A stretch of 32,152 nt of DNA from Bacteroidales bacterium (GTDB lineage Bacteria; Bacteroidota; Bacteroidia; Bacteroidales; Paludibacteraceae): contig JALFZG010000078.1 in assembly GCA_022784645.1 (NCBI GenBank), positions 1-32,152 on the forward strand, written 5' to 3'. The position numbers were made by a program, and so were the translations under genes. The first letter of the stretch is position 1; each line of letters opens with the position of its first letter. Under the pieces are notes generated by a model. It was given only the letters and a program-made list of their open reading frames with translations, made no database searches and had not been told where the DNA came from. Below, one piece after another: positions 24,391-31,055 of the stretch.

Positions 24391-24810
24391 CTAATTCAAT
24401 GGTACTATCAGTTGTTGCTCCTTAATAATCAATTCCGAATGATAGGCTTGCTTGAAATGCTTCTGCTTCTTCTGAATCTGGGTGGTGAGGGCAGGCGCCA
24501 CATTCGTACATATCACATATGAATGTCTGTTGCCGTGATGCTCACCCAATCGATTTATGGTCGATTCCAGCTGCTCAATGGCGTGCTTTACATCCGTACC
24601 TTTCAGTTCTACAAAACGTTCCTCAAGCTCATCGGCCGAGAGCAATAACTTATCGCATCTCAATCCATCTACCAATGTGCATCCATCTACATTAACCCGA
24701 AGATACCGCCTATTTTGGGGGTTCTGAAAAATGATTTTCCGATTCTTTTCTTCAAATCGGATATTCGAATCCGTAGTAGGATGAATACAGGCTTCTACTT
24801 TGTTTTTCAT
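24391..24810 (-). CDS. Small putative PD-(D/E)XK nuclease, partner of the ATPase
   Basis: A 139-residue protein whose start overlaps the ATPase stop by four bases (ATGA), so the two are coupled. GLRCDKLLLSADELEERFVELKGTDVKHAIEQL (residues 49-81; Asp53, Glu68, Lys70) has the spacing and hydrophobic pattern of the PD-(D/E)XK nuclease core, Asp…ExK followed by a helix with Gln/Glu. The rest, RHSYVICTNVAPALTTQIQKKQKHF, would be the later core strand and helix. I do not recognise a named family. The gene follows an ATPase in a short cassette bounded by direct repeats, so a phage-defence effector is a reasonable inference. A structural, non-catalytic partner cannot be excluded. Confidence 0.65.
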   Translation of the reverse strand: MKNKVEACIHPTTDSNIRFEEKNRKIIFQNPQNRRYLRVNVDGCTLVDGLRCDKLLLSADELEERFVELKGTDVKHAIEQLESTINRLGEHHGNRHSYVICTNVAPALTTQIQKKQKHFKQAYHSELIIKEQQLIVPLN

Positions 24811-25982
24811 ACGTTGAGCAAGAAGTTAAAGTCGTCGGAAATCTCTTGTGATGCATGATCTAATGCCTCCGCTGAAATCAGGCGGAACGTATCGTCCATG
24901 ATTGACGCTATCTTGCCGTCCTTCATGGCAAAAGCTGCCACATCGCCATAAGGCAAGGACTGACGTTTTGAGAAACGCTGCTCTACCAAAGCAGCTTTTT
25001 CTTTTGACTCTGCCATTGTTTCCGAAGCCTGAATCAGATTGTTGATGGCAGTAATGATATACGGACTATGAGTGGCAATAAAGCAAAAATGCTTCTTGCG
25101 TCCATTCAGAAGACTAATCAACGAATAAACGAACTCCTTCTGAGTAGAAGGAAAGATATGTGCTTCGGGCTCCTCAATAAACAAGTCCGTACGATACGGA
25201 GTAAGCATGCCATCTACAATCTCCAACTGCTTCTTGGGTTCCATGTCAGCACATTCGCGCGCTACAATCTCCATCAGGTTGTCGCGCAAAATGGTCTCTT
25301 CCACCTTTGTCTGCGTCTGTTTGTAGAATCCACTGGTGAGGTATCGGAGCATGATGTACAGCGGAGTGAGTGACTGCAAGCCGCTCGATGCATTGGTCAA
25401 ATCCAGTTCCTCACCATTGCACATCACAATCTTATCGGCCTTGTCGGTAGGACTATAACGATAACTTACAGGCAAATCAAGAATCTTTTCTTTCGTTGTA
25501 AACTGCTTTCGAGCGAACTCCCACTCCTTCATGAAGTCCAAGATATTGTTATTGTTCATCGATACTTGATACCAGTTGGGAATAGCCGCTACCAAATTCC
25601 GCTCAGAGGGTATATAGGCTATCTTTGTCCTCTTGTAGGCCCAACGCTTTGCTGGATTAGCCCAGTCAAAAGTGCACTTATTGCTTTTGGCACTGTATTC
25701 AAACGAGATGGCATCATTCTCATAGCGAATGAAAGTATCTTTATGAAGGAACCCCTCCAGTTTATGGAATCCAATCAGGTTCTTGACAAAGAAGTTTGGC
25801 TGACAATACTTCTCCGGATTCTGCGTAATAGCAATCTGTCGCTCCATCCAATCACAAAAACAAGCCACCTTAAGCACGGTGCTCTTTCCCGAACTCTGTG
25901 GACCCAAAATCAGATTAACGCGCTTGAGTTCTATCGCTACCGTTTCGATAGGACCAAAGTTATGGATTATCAGCTTCTTCAT
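24807..25982 (-). CDS. AAA/ABC-type ATPase (AAA_21-like), first gene of the ATPase/nuclease cassette
   Basis: A 391-residue protein from ATG 25982 (MKKLIIHNFGPI). Walker A GPQSSGKS is at 27-34; TNASSGLQSLTPLYIML is the signature region; DLFIEEPEAHIFPSTQKEF gives Walker B with Glu-Glu; FCFIATHSPYIITAINNLI gives the switch histidine. This is the SMC/OLD-like arrangement with a short coiled-coil insertion. No TOPRIM domain is fused to the C-terminus, unlike OLD proteins, so catalysis is presumably provided by the coupled 139-residue protein. It differs in sequence from the 2965-4068 ATPase. Two promoters in tandem lie upstream (26077-26108, 26172-26203). Confidence 0.88.
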   Translation of the reverse strand: MKKLIIHNFGPIETVAIELKRVNLILGPQSSGKSTVLKVACFCDWMERQIAITQNPEKYCQPNFFVKNLIGFHKLEGFLHKDTFIRYENDAISFEYSAKSNKCTFDWANPAKRWAYKRTKIAYIPSERNLVAAIPNWYQVSMNNNNILDFMKEWEFARKQFTTKEKILDLPVSYRYSPTDKADKIVMCNGEELDLTNASSGLQSLTPLYIMLRYLTSGFYKQTQTKVEETILRDNLMEIVARECADMEPKKQLEIVDGMLTPYRTDLFIEEPEAHIFPSTQKEFVYSLISLLNGRKKHFCFIATHSPYIITAINNLIQASETMAESKEKAALVEQRFSKRQSLPYGDVAAFAMKDGKIASIMDDTFRLISAEALDHASQEISDDFNFLLNV

Positions 25983-26076
25983 TTTTCTTTGTTGTTTTAT
26001 GAATGTTGGAGGCATACAGGAAGAGAGACCATACAGCGAAGTACGTAGGGGCACGTAAGGCTGCCGTATCATTCGG

Positions 26077-26108
26077 CAAAATTACGAATATTATTCCACA
26101 TACGCAAA
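26077..26108 (-). promoter_or_regulatory. Proximal promoter of the ATPase/nuclease cassette
   Basis: Minus strand TTTG (26105-26108), 20 bases, TAATTTTG (26077-26084); 94 bases before ATG 25982. DNA between 25983 and 26076 shows no other feature. Confidence 0.7.
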
Positions 26109-26167
26109 TTTTAATCCATTTTTCCTGATTTTTTCTCGCTTTTTTTGGTACATTCGCCGTTTTTACG

Positions 26168-26361
26168 ACTGCAAAAGTACTGCTTTTTCTTGAAATACGC
26201 AAATAAATCCTGATTTTTGCGCAAATTTTGATGCAATAATCAATAATCATCAATCAGTAATCATCAATCAATCATCTGTAATCTGTAAGAAGTGTAAGGA
26301 GCTCCTCACGTCCTTGAGCCCAAAATTCCTTTGGTTCAAATCCTGCCCCTGGCCCTTCTTA
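26168..26361 (-). repeat. ~190-base direct repeat, right copy, with distal promoter
   Basis: See 23942-24128. The promoter is TTTG (26200-26203), 20 bases, TACTTTTG (26172-26179). On the minus strand the repeat also encodes GFEPKEFWAQGREELLTLLT then DYR and a stop, the uninterrupted form of the decayed coding end in the left copy; the source gene is not recognised. Confidence 0.85.
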
Positions 26362-26384
26362 TTTCGCCATCGCTATCGCTTAAA

Positions 26385-26525
26385 CTCTCTGGAACCCCCT
26401 GAAACCTCCTGAAACCTGGAACCTCCTGAAACTGCCCGAAGGGCTCTTGGAACAGAGCCGTAGGCTCCCTGGAACAGAGCCGCAGGCTCCCTGGAACGCG
26501 CTCATGCGCGATCCCCTTGATCCTA
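26385..26525 (-). repeat. TTCCA-hairpin array after the antitoxin gene
   Basis: Reads leftwards from just after the antitoxin stop: GCGCATGAGCGCGTTCCA, two AGCCTGCGGCTCTGTTCCA-like units, AGCCCTTCGGGCAGTTTCA, then GGAGGTTTCAGG repeats. Same orientation as the gene. Confidence 0.85.
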
Positions 26526-27548
26526 CCGCCCTACTGAGCGACTGGGATTGAGCGCAAAAGCATCCTCAAATGGAATCATAGCATGCTGCTGATGGTTTTC
26601 AATCCACCCCTTCTCCTGATGGCTCATGTCAGAGAGCATGCGCGAAGAACAACCGCCCAATTCGCGGCATACGCGCTCCATTAGCTCCAATTCCTCAGCT
26701 GAGAAAACCGACTTATCTGCCTTCACATCGGCCGTCAGCACGTTTCCTTCAAAATCGCCCACAGCACGCGTCTCCTGCCTCACCTCATCAAACTGACTAT
26801 ATACTCGTTCCCAGCGCTCGGGTACCGGCCCAAAATCAATAGCTCTGTAACTCAGTCCTGTTATTGCCATTCCGCGTTCGCGATAAGCCATGAAGTCTAT
26901 GTAAAACAGCAACTTATTCATCTTTGTTGTCCACACCTCATCGCTGCGTTCCAGCACAAAGAGCATCACATTCTTCAGCCTGGTGAGTGACAACTGACCA
27001 TAGCCATTCTCGGGTCCACGCGCCACGGCAAACACTCTCTTTGTCTCATACTGCTCGATGTGGTAACGATCTGAATCCGCAACCAACTGTTGGACACGCG
27101 TACGGATCTTTTCGTACTCACGGTCAGTAAGTACCTCGCGCGCACTATCTACCATGTCCAGAAATACCTTGGGGTTCATTATTGAGCGGATCATCCTGCC
27201 ATTCGACACATTGGGCACCTCCTCTTGCTCGTACTTGCGCCATTGGTTAGGCCCGAACCCAAGGATAGCCGACATCTTAGCGGCTGAAAGCCCATAGCGC
27301 TCTCTTACAGCCACTATCTCGTCCATGTACGGGATGCCATATTTGCGGCAATACTGATTGCGCACTTGAGCCAACCACACGCCATCAGAATCAGTGGTTG
27401 TGAATTGTTCGCCTGTGTCCGCACACTTGTAGTAAGGAAACATCACGCGCCATGTCTCTTTGCGGAATTCCATCTCGCGCCACTCCCATTCAAGGGTCAT
27501 ACGTCCGCCCGTAATCGGACTCTTCATCGTCTCTGCACGCTGTAACAT
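26523..27548 (-). CDS. Panacea-domain (SocA/DUF4065-like) antitoxin with MqsA-like N-terminus
   Basis: A 341-residue protein starting at ATG 27548 two bases after the toxin stop, with an AAAGGAGG ribosome site, one of the few good ones here. Residues ~7-70 resemble the YgiT/MqsA zinc ribbon, but the first Cys pair reads SPITGG and the second YYKCADTG, so zinc binding is probably lost. Residues ~75-130 are a helix-turn-helix (VRERYGLSAAKMSAILGFGPNQWRKYEQEEVPNVSNG). The C-terminal part (LTRLKNVMLFVLERSDEVWTTKMNKLLFYIDFMAYRERG… YRAIDFGPVPERWERVY) is the Panacea domain that neutralises many toxins. It should bind the MqsR-like toxin encoded just upstream and repress the operon. Confidence 0.87.
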   Translation of the reverse strand: MLQRAETMKSPITGGRMTLEWEWREMEFRKETWRVMFPYYKCADTGEQFTTTDSDGVWLAQVRNQYCRKYGIPYMDEIVAVRERYGLSAAKMSAILGFGPNQWRKYEQEEVPNVSNGRMIRSIMNPKVFLDMVDSAREVLTDREYEKIRTRVQQLVADSDRYHIEQYETKRVFAVARGPENGYGQLSLTRLKNVMLFVLERSDEVWTTKMNKLLFYIDFMAYRERGMAITGLSYRAIDFGPVPERWERVYSQFDEVRQETRAVGDFEGNVLTADVKADKSVFSAEELELMERVCRELGGCSSRMLSDMSHQEKGWIENHQQHAMIPFEDAFALNPSRSVGR

Positions 27549-27550
27549 AA

Positions 27551-27910
27551 TCAGTCCTCCTTTCCTTTCAATGGATATCGCATGGGGTGTTCCGCCACAT
27601 GAAACGATATGCAAATCGCCTTCAAGTTAGGCTTACCCATTGTTATCTTTATATATACTTCCTGCCCATTCACATCTTTGCCAAACACCCACATCTCGCC
27701 ATAGTCGTTCAGCACATCGCGAATCGGCCCTTCCGAGTAGTTCTCCACCTCTATTGAGCGCACCACCGCCATACGTTCCAAACGGGTTATGTTCAGGTCT
27801 AACAGAGCCTGTGCATTCTTCCCGCGACCATCCAGAAAGAACACCCCAAACACGTCCAACTTCATCTTGAACTGCGATAGAAACTGCTCAACTTCTTGTT
27901 TTGTAGCCAT
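27551..27910 (-). CDS. MqsR-family mRNA interferase toxin
   Basis: A 119-residue protein from ATG 27910 (MATKQEVEQFL); the longer reading from 27919 is less likely. The fold-defining C-terminal half GEMWVFGKDVNGQEVYIKITM… LKAICISFHVAEHPMRYP matches MqsR-like toxins (GelE/RelE fold), which cut mRNA on or off the ribosome. The N-terminus carries a longer KMKLDVFGVFFLDGRGKNAQALLDL helix-strand section. It is the first gene of a toxin-antitoxin operon with a promoter 37 bases upstream. Toxin-first order is usual for MqsRA. Catalytic residues cannot be assigned by eye. Confidence 0.8.
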   Translation of the reverse strand: MATKQEVEQFLSQFKMKLDVFGVFFLDGRGKNAQALLDLNITRLERMAVVRSIEVENYSEGPIRDVLNDYGEMWVFGKDVNGQEVYIKITMGKPNLKAICISFHVAEHPMRYPLKGKED

Positions 27911-27946
27911 ACTCGTCAAAGATAAAGGTTATTTATAAAACCGCTG

Positions 27947-27978
27947 CAAAGGTACGAAAAATCATTGGAATAAACAAA
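27947..27978 (-). promoter_or_regulatory. Promoter of the MqsR/Panacea operon
   Basis: Minus strand TTTG (27975-27978), 20 bases, TACCTTTG (27947-27954). The 140 bases further upstream up to the array at 28120 show no feature. Confidence 0.8.
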
Positions 27979-28119
27979 TTTTTCAACCTTAAAGTTGTAT
28001 ATTTCTTACTTTTGCAATTCCTAACTTACAAAAAACGCGCTCCAGGACCTTAATCTCTTATAAGTGAAAGGAAATAGATCTTTAGATTAGTGACCATCCC
28101 GCTGCTTCATCTTCGCCTC

Positions 28120-28427
28120 CGCCCCCCTGGAACGCGCGAAGCGCTCTTGGAACCATCTGGAACCTGAAACTTCCTGGAACCTCCTGAAACTGCCCGAAGG
28201 GCCCCTGGAACAGAGCCGCAGGCTCCCTGGAACGCGCGCCAGCGCAATTGGAACGCCCTCGGCTCTTGGAACGGTCTGGAACGCGCGAAGCGCTCTTGCC
28301 CCCCCCCTGGAACGCGCGTTAGCGCATCTGGAACGCCCTCTGGGCTCCTGAAACCTGCCCCCCTCCTGGAACCTGAAACTCCCTGGAACGCGCGCCAGCG
28401 CTAGCCCCCTCTGGGGCGTTGGAACTA
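28120..28427 (-). repeat. TTCCA-hairpin array after the second DUF4143 ATPase
   Basis: A ~300-base array read leftwards from the stop codon TAG, which is followed at once by TTCCA. At least eight hairpin units: GCGCTGGCGCGC, AGCCCAGAGGGCGTTCCA, GCGCTAACGCGC, GCGCTTCGCGCGTTCCA twice, AGCCGAGGGCGTTCCA, AGCCTGCGGCTCTGTTCCA, GCCCTTCGGGC. Loops and stems vary between units while pairing is kept. Long apparent frames across it are artefacts of low complexity. Confidence 0.92.
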
Positions 28428-29732
28428 ATTGCAAGGCTCCTCTTTTTTACAGGCCCATTCATATACGGGTCGGATGGTAATCTTCTGCCCTTCTTGCTCG
28501 ATGTCTGCACTTTCATGGTCAGTCAGCAATAGGAGATTCGTGCATTTTGTCTGTTTGTGCGCCAGTAGCAGTCCGTTTATTTCGCGCTTACGGGACTTGT
28601 CAGAAGCAAGGTCGTATGACACCTGAATAGCTTGTAGAACAGTTTGCCCATCACATACCAAGAAATCGCACTCACCCGAACGTTCGCAGAGATAATAAAC
28701 GTCCCAACCATTCGTTTTGCACATACGCATCAGCTCGATGAGCACCATCGTCTCCAGTCGCCAACCCAAGTTTTCTCCGGCAAATGCATTCTCGCGCTGG
28801 TTCATCAACGCCACGTCCACCGCATATACTTTCTCCTGCGTCAGTCGTACCTTGCTCTTGGCCGAATATTTTTTTACGCCAATCAGCAGATAGGCCTGCT
28901 TCAGATAATCCACATAATTACGAGCAGTATGAGCCGACTTGAAATGAAATACCTCAGCCAGATTGGGGGCAGAAACAACCACAGGTGATACGTTCAACAG
29001 GTGGTGCGCCATGTTCTCAAACTGGGCAGGAAAGGCAATCTTGTATCGCTGTTCGATATCTCGCTTCAGGATATTGTCAACCAGATTGGAGATGTACTTT
29101 TTTTCGTTCTTAATCCACAACAGCTCTGGGAAACCACCTTTCTTCATATACTCATCGAAGCATTTCCTCAATAGCGCAATCGCTATCGTAGTGCGCGATC
29201 GGTAATCAACTCCCTTCATTCGGCAAAATTCCACAAAAGAGAATGGATATAGGTCGATTTCGCTGCTTCTTCCGGTTAAGTGGGTTGCCAGGTCGCTACT
29301 CAGAAGTTTGGCGTTCGAGCCAGTCAGCACCACATGCATCCGATTCCTCAGCAGCCGGTTTACAAATAGCGGCCAACCTTCTACATTCTGAATCTCATCT
29401 AAAAAAATGTATTCGAACGTGTCATAAATCATATATAGCACCTCCAATACATCATTCAGCTGGTTTGCGCCCAATCCCATTAGCCGCTCGTCATCAAAAT
29501 CCACATACGCAAATCGTACGCCAGCGCTCACCAGTGACTGCATACATAAGGTAGATTTACCGCTTCTCCTCACGCCAATCACCACTTGCGCTTGTGGACT
29601 ATCCAAATCCACCATACACGCTTCTTTTCGAGTGCAGAGTTGTGCTTCCGACCAATGTTCGATCTCTCTTTTTTGGTCGCTTAATACAATCTCAAGCGCC
29701 CGCTTATCAATGATGGTTTGTGTATGTTGCAT
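28425..29732 (-). CDS. AAA_14 / DUF4143 ATPase, second family member
   Basis: A 435-residue protein. Walker A GVRRSGKS is at 53-60, Walker B YIFLDEIQNVEGW around 108-120, sensor VVLTGSNAKLLSSDLATHLTG around 133-153, and SFVEFCRMKG follows. The C-terminal DUF4143 part carries ERSGECDFLVCDGQTVLQAIQVSYD, a PD-(D/E)XK-like Glu…Asp…Gln-x-Gln pattern. It is only distantly similar to 7805-9010. Single gene, leftward; the next gene upstream, a NeuD-like remnant, also ends in an array. A five-unit, 32-base periodic sequence lies at 29754-29913 just before the start codon, a possible operator. The final residues ACKKEEPCN abut the hairpin array that begins with its stop. Confidence 0.88.
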   Translation of the reverse strand: MQHTQTIIDKRALEIVLSDQKREIEHWSEAQLCTRKEACMVDLDSPQAQVVIGVRRSGKSTLCMQSLVSAGVRFAYVDFDDERLMGLGANQLNDVLEVLYMIYDTFEYIFLDEIQNVEGWPLFVNRLLRNRMHVVLTGSNAKLLSSDLATHLTGRSSEIDLYPFSFVEFCRMKGVDYRSRTTIAIALLRKCFDEYMKKGGFPELLWIKNEKKYISNLVDNILKRDIEQRYKIAFPAQFENMAHHLLNVSPVVVSAPNLAEVFHFKSAHTARNYVDYLKQAYLLIGVKKYSAKSKVRLTQEKVYAVDVALMNQRENAFAGENLGWRLETMVLIELMRMCKTNGWDVYYLCERSGECDFLVCDGQTVLQAIQVSYDLASDKSRKREINGLLLAHKQTKCTNLLLLTDHESADIEQEGQKITIRPVYEWACKKEEPCN

Positions 29733-29753
29733 AACGAACTGATTTCGTAGAAA

Positions 29754-29913
29754 TAACCTGATATTTAGAAAATACCGAACCTATAACGCCTTATTTTACA
29801 GAATAGGCTAATTTAGAATGCCTTATTTTGCATACTTTAAACCATACGATTACCCTATTCTGCAATTTCCTGGTTTTTACAACGCGTTATTTTACATATT
29901 TCCGAACAAAAAT
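29754..29913 (-). repeat. 32-base periodic repeat upstream of the second ATPase
   Basis: On the plus strand the related blocks ACGCCTTATTTTACA (29786), ATGCCTTATTTTGCA (29818), TTACCCTATTCTGCA (29850) and ACGCGTTATTTTACA (29882) start exactly 32 bases apart; a weaker one, TAACCTGATATTTAG, is at 29754. The 17 bases between them are unrelated. 32 bases is about three helical turns, so a protein array on one DNA face is plausible. Confidence 0.75.
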
Positions 29914-30109
29914 CATGCCAAGTTAAGGTGGAAAAATGCAGTACGCAAAATTTTTCATCGCGCTTCAGCGCAATTGTCTCCAGTAAGACATTCCACATTC
30001 TTCCCTTGCATGAAACGAAAGAGCAGCAAGATTATAGAAAAAACGCTTGAGTTATGCCTTACATGGAGGAAGAAACCGAAACAGTCCTTCCCTTCAGGGG
30101 AGGATTTAG

Positions 30110-30320
30110 GAGAGGCTCTTGGAACGCCCGAAGGGCTCTCTTGCGGCCCTTGTATTGTTTGTTGGTAGGAGATAATATCTCCGTCTTATTATCCGCCCTT
30201 GGAACGCCCTCTGGGCTCTTGGAACAGAGCCTTTGGTTCTACTTGGAACGCCCTCTGGGCCCTTGGAACAGTCCTCCCCCTCTAAGGGGAGTCAGAGGGT
30301 CTGAAACGCCCCTCGGGCTA
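30110..30320 (-). repeat. TTCCA-hairpin array after the NeuD-like gene, with GGAGATA-n-TATCTCC module
   Basis: Leftwards from the stop codon: GCCCGAGGGGCGTTTCA, GGGCCCAGAGGGCGTTCCA, AACCAAAGGCTCTGTTCCA, AGCCCAGAGGGCGTTCCA, the palindrome at 30168-30182 beside TTGTTTGTTGGTA, then AGCCCTTCGGGCGTTCCA. The DNA from 29914 to 30110 holds one GCGCTTCAGCGC hairpin (~29960) and otherwise nothing I can name. Confidence 0.85.
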
Positions 30321-30677
30321 CAGAGCTTCCGAGCCGTCTTCTCCATGCTTGCCAATCTTTGCGTATGCATTGATGATGGCCCCCGGCATCACTACTGTAC
30401 CTTCACCTATCTCTGCAGTATCAGACACCACAGCAGATGGATGAATGGCATTGCCAAATGTGTGACCTGATAATCGTTCAACGATGCGCTTACGAATACT
30501 ATTATCTTCTATGCTAACGATAATAGGACAGAGTCCTGCGGCATCATGCACCACAGGGCGAGAACACAGAGAATCAATCTCCGTGTTGTCGTCCACAAAT
30601 GCCTTAACCTTCATGCCACTTGCATGCAATATTTCCTTGATCACCATTCCGTGACCACTTGCGCCATATAGATACAT
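30318..30677 (-). pseudogene. NeuD-like sugar O-acetyltransferase, truncated, with borrowed C-terminal tail
   Basis: 119 residues. MYLYGASGHGMVIKEIL (nucleotide-sugar binding start) and FGNAIHPSAVVSDTAEIGEGTVVMPGAIINAYAKIGKH (first turns of a left-handed beta helix) are typical of NeuD/PglD acyltransferases, which have about 200 residues. After GKH the expected beta-helix continues in the family; here the sequence switches to GEDGSEAL and stops. That tail is almost the same as the wbuC end (GEDGSETL), at both protein and DNA level. The acetyl-CoA-binding half is lost, so acetyltransferase activity is unlikely. An intact version would N- or O-acetylate an amino sugar, matching the aminotransferase and sugar-transferase genes. 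Confidence 0.8.
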
Positions 30678-30723
30678 AACTTATTTTAGGTGGGTTCGCA
30701 AATTCGCTATAATACGTTTACCC

Positions 30724-30747
30724 ACAATTAATCATTATCTTTTCGAA
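30724..30747 (+). repeat. 24-base exact repeat, copy 2
   Basis: Identical to 19171-19194, at the border between the upstream DNA of the NeuD-like gene and the array at 30748-30975. Confidence 0.75.
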
Positions 30748-30975
30748 ACTCCTTGGAACGCCCGAAGGGCTCTTGGAACGCGCTTTAGCGCACTTGGAAC
30801 GCCCTCCGGGGCACCTGGAACCACATGGAACGCGCGTTAGCGCAATTGGAACGCCCGAAGGGCTTTTGGAACAGAGCCTCTGGCTCTATCTGGAACGCGC
30901 GCCAGCGCCCTTGGAACGGTCCTCCCCTTAGGGGAGTCAGAGGGGTCCTAGCCCCCCTGGTCCCCCTTGGGGCAC
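30748..30975 (-). repeat. TTCCA-hairpin array after the HAD gene
   Basis: Minus orientation: GCGCTGGCGCGCGTTCCA, AGAGCCAGAGGCTCTGTTCCA, AGCCCTTCGGGCGTTCCA twice, GCGCTAACGCGCGTTCCA, GCGCTAAAGCGCGTTCCA. Unlike the others it is separated from the gene's stop codon by ~80 bases containing a hairpin. Confidence 0.88.
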
Positions 30976-30995
30976 CTAATCCCTATGATGCAATT

Positions 30996-31048
30996 GCGGC
31001 CAAAAGAGATACGACACGAACTGCCATATCCCTTTTGCCGCTTTTTTT
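30996..31048 (-). terminator. Imperfect long hairpin after the HAD gene
   Basis: GCGGCCAAAAGAGATACGAC and the opposing ATATCCCTTTTGCCGC pair over about 16 positions with bulges. The T7 tract lies on the plus-strand side, so it is a better terminator for plus-strand transcription; on the minus strand it is a possible 3'-end structure. Confidence 0.5.
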
Positions 31049-31055
31049 ATTCCAA

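Noticed and set aside
28087..28434. Frames of more than 100 codons across the hairpin array
   Set aside because: They are translations of the repeat units (Arg/Gly/Ser/Pro-rich) in several frames at once; the same applies to frames at 2455-2763, 4810-5350, 20096-20614 and 30054-30470.
29754..29913. CRISPR array (32-base period with differing spacers)
   Set aside because: The repeated part is only about 12-15 bases, differs between units, and there are four or five units with no cas genes nearby.
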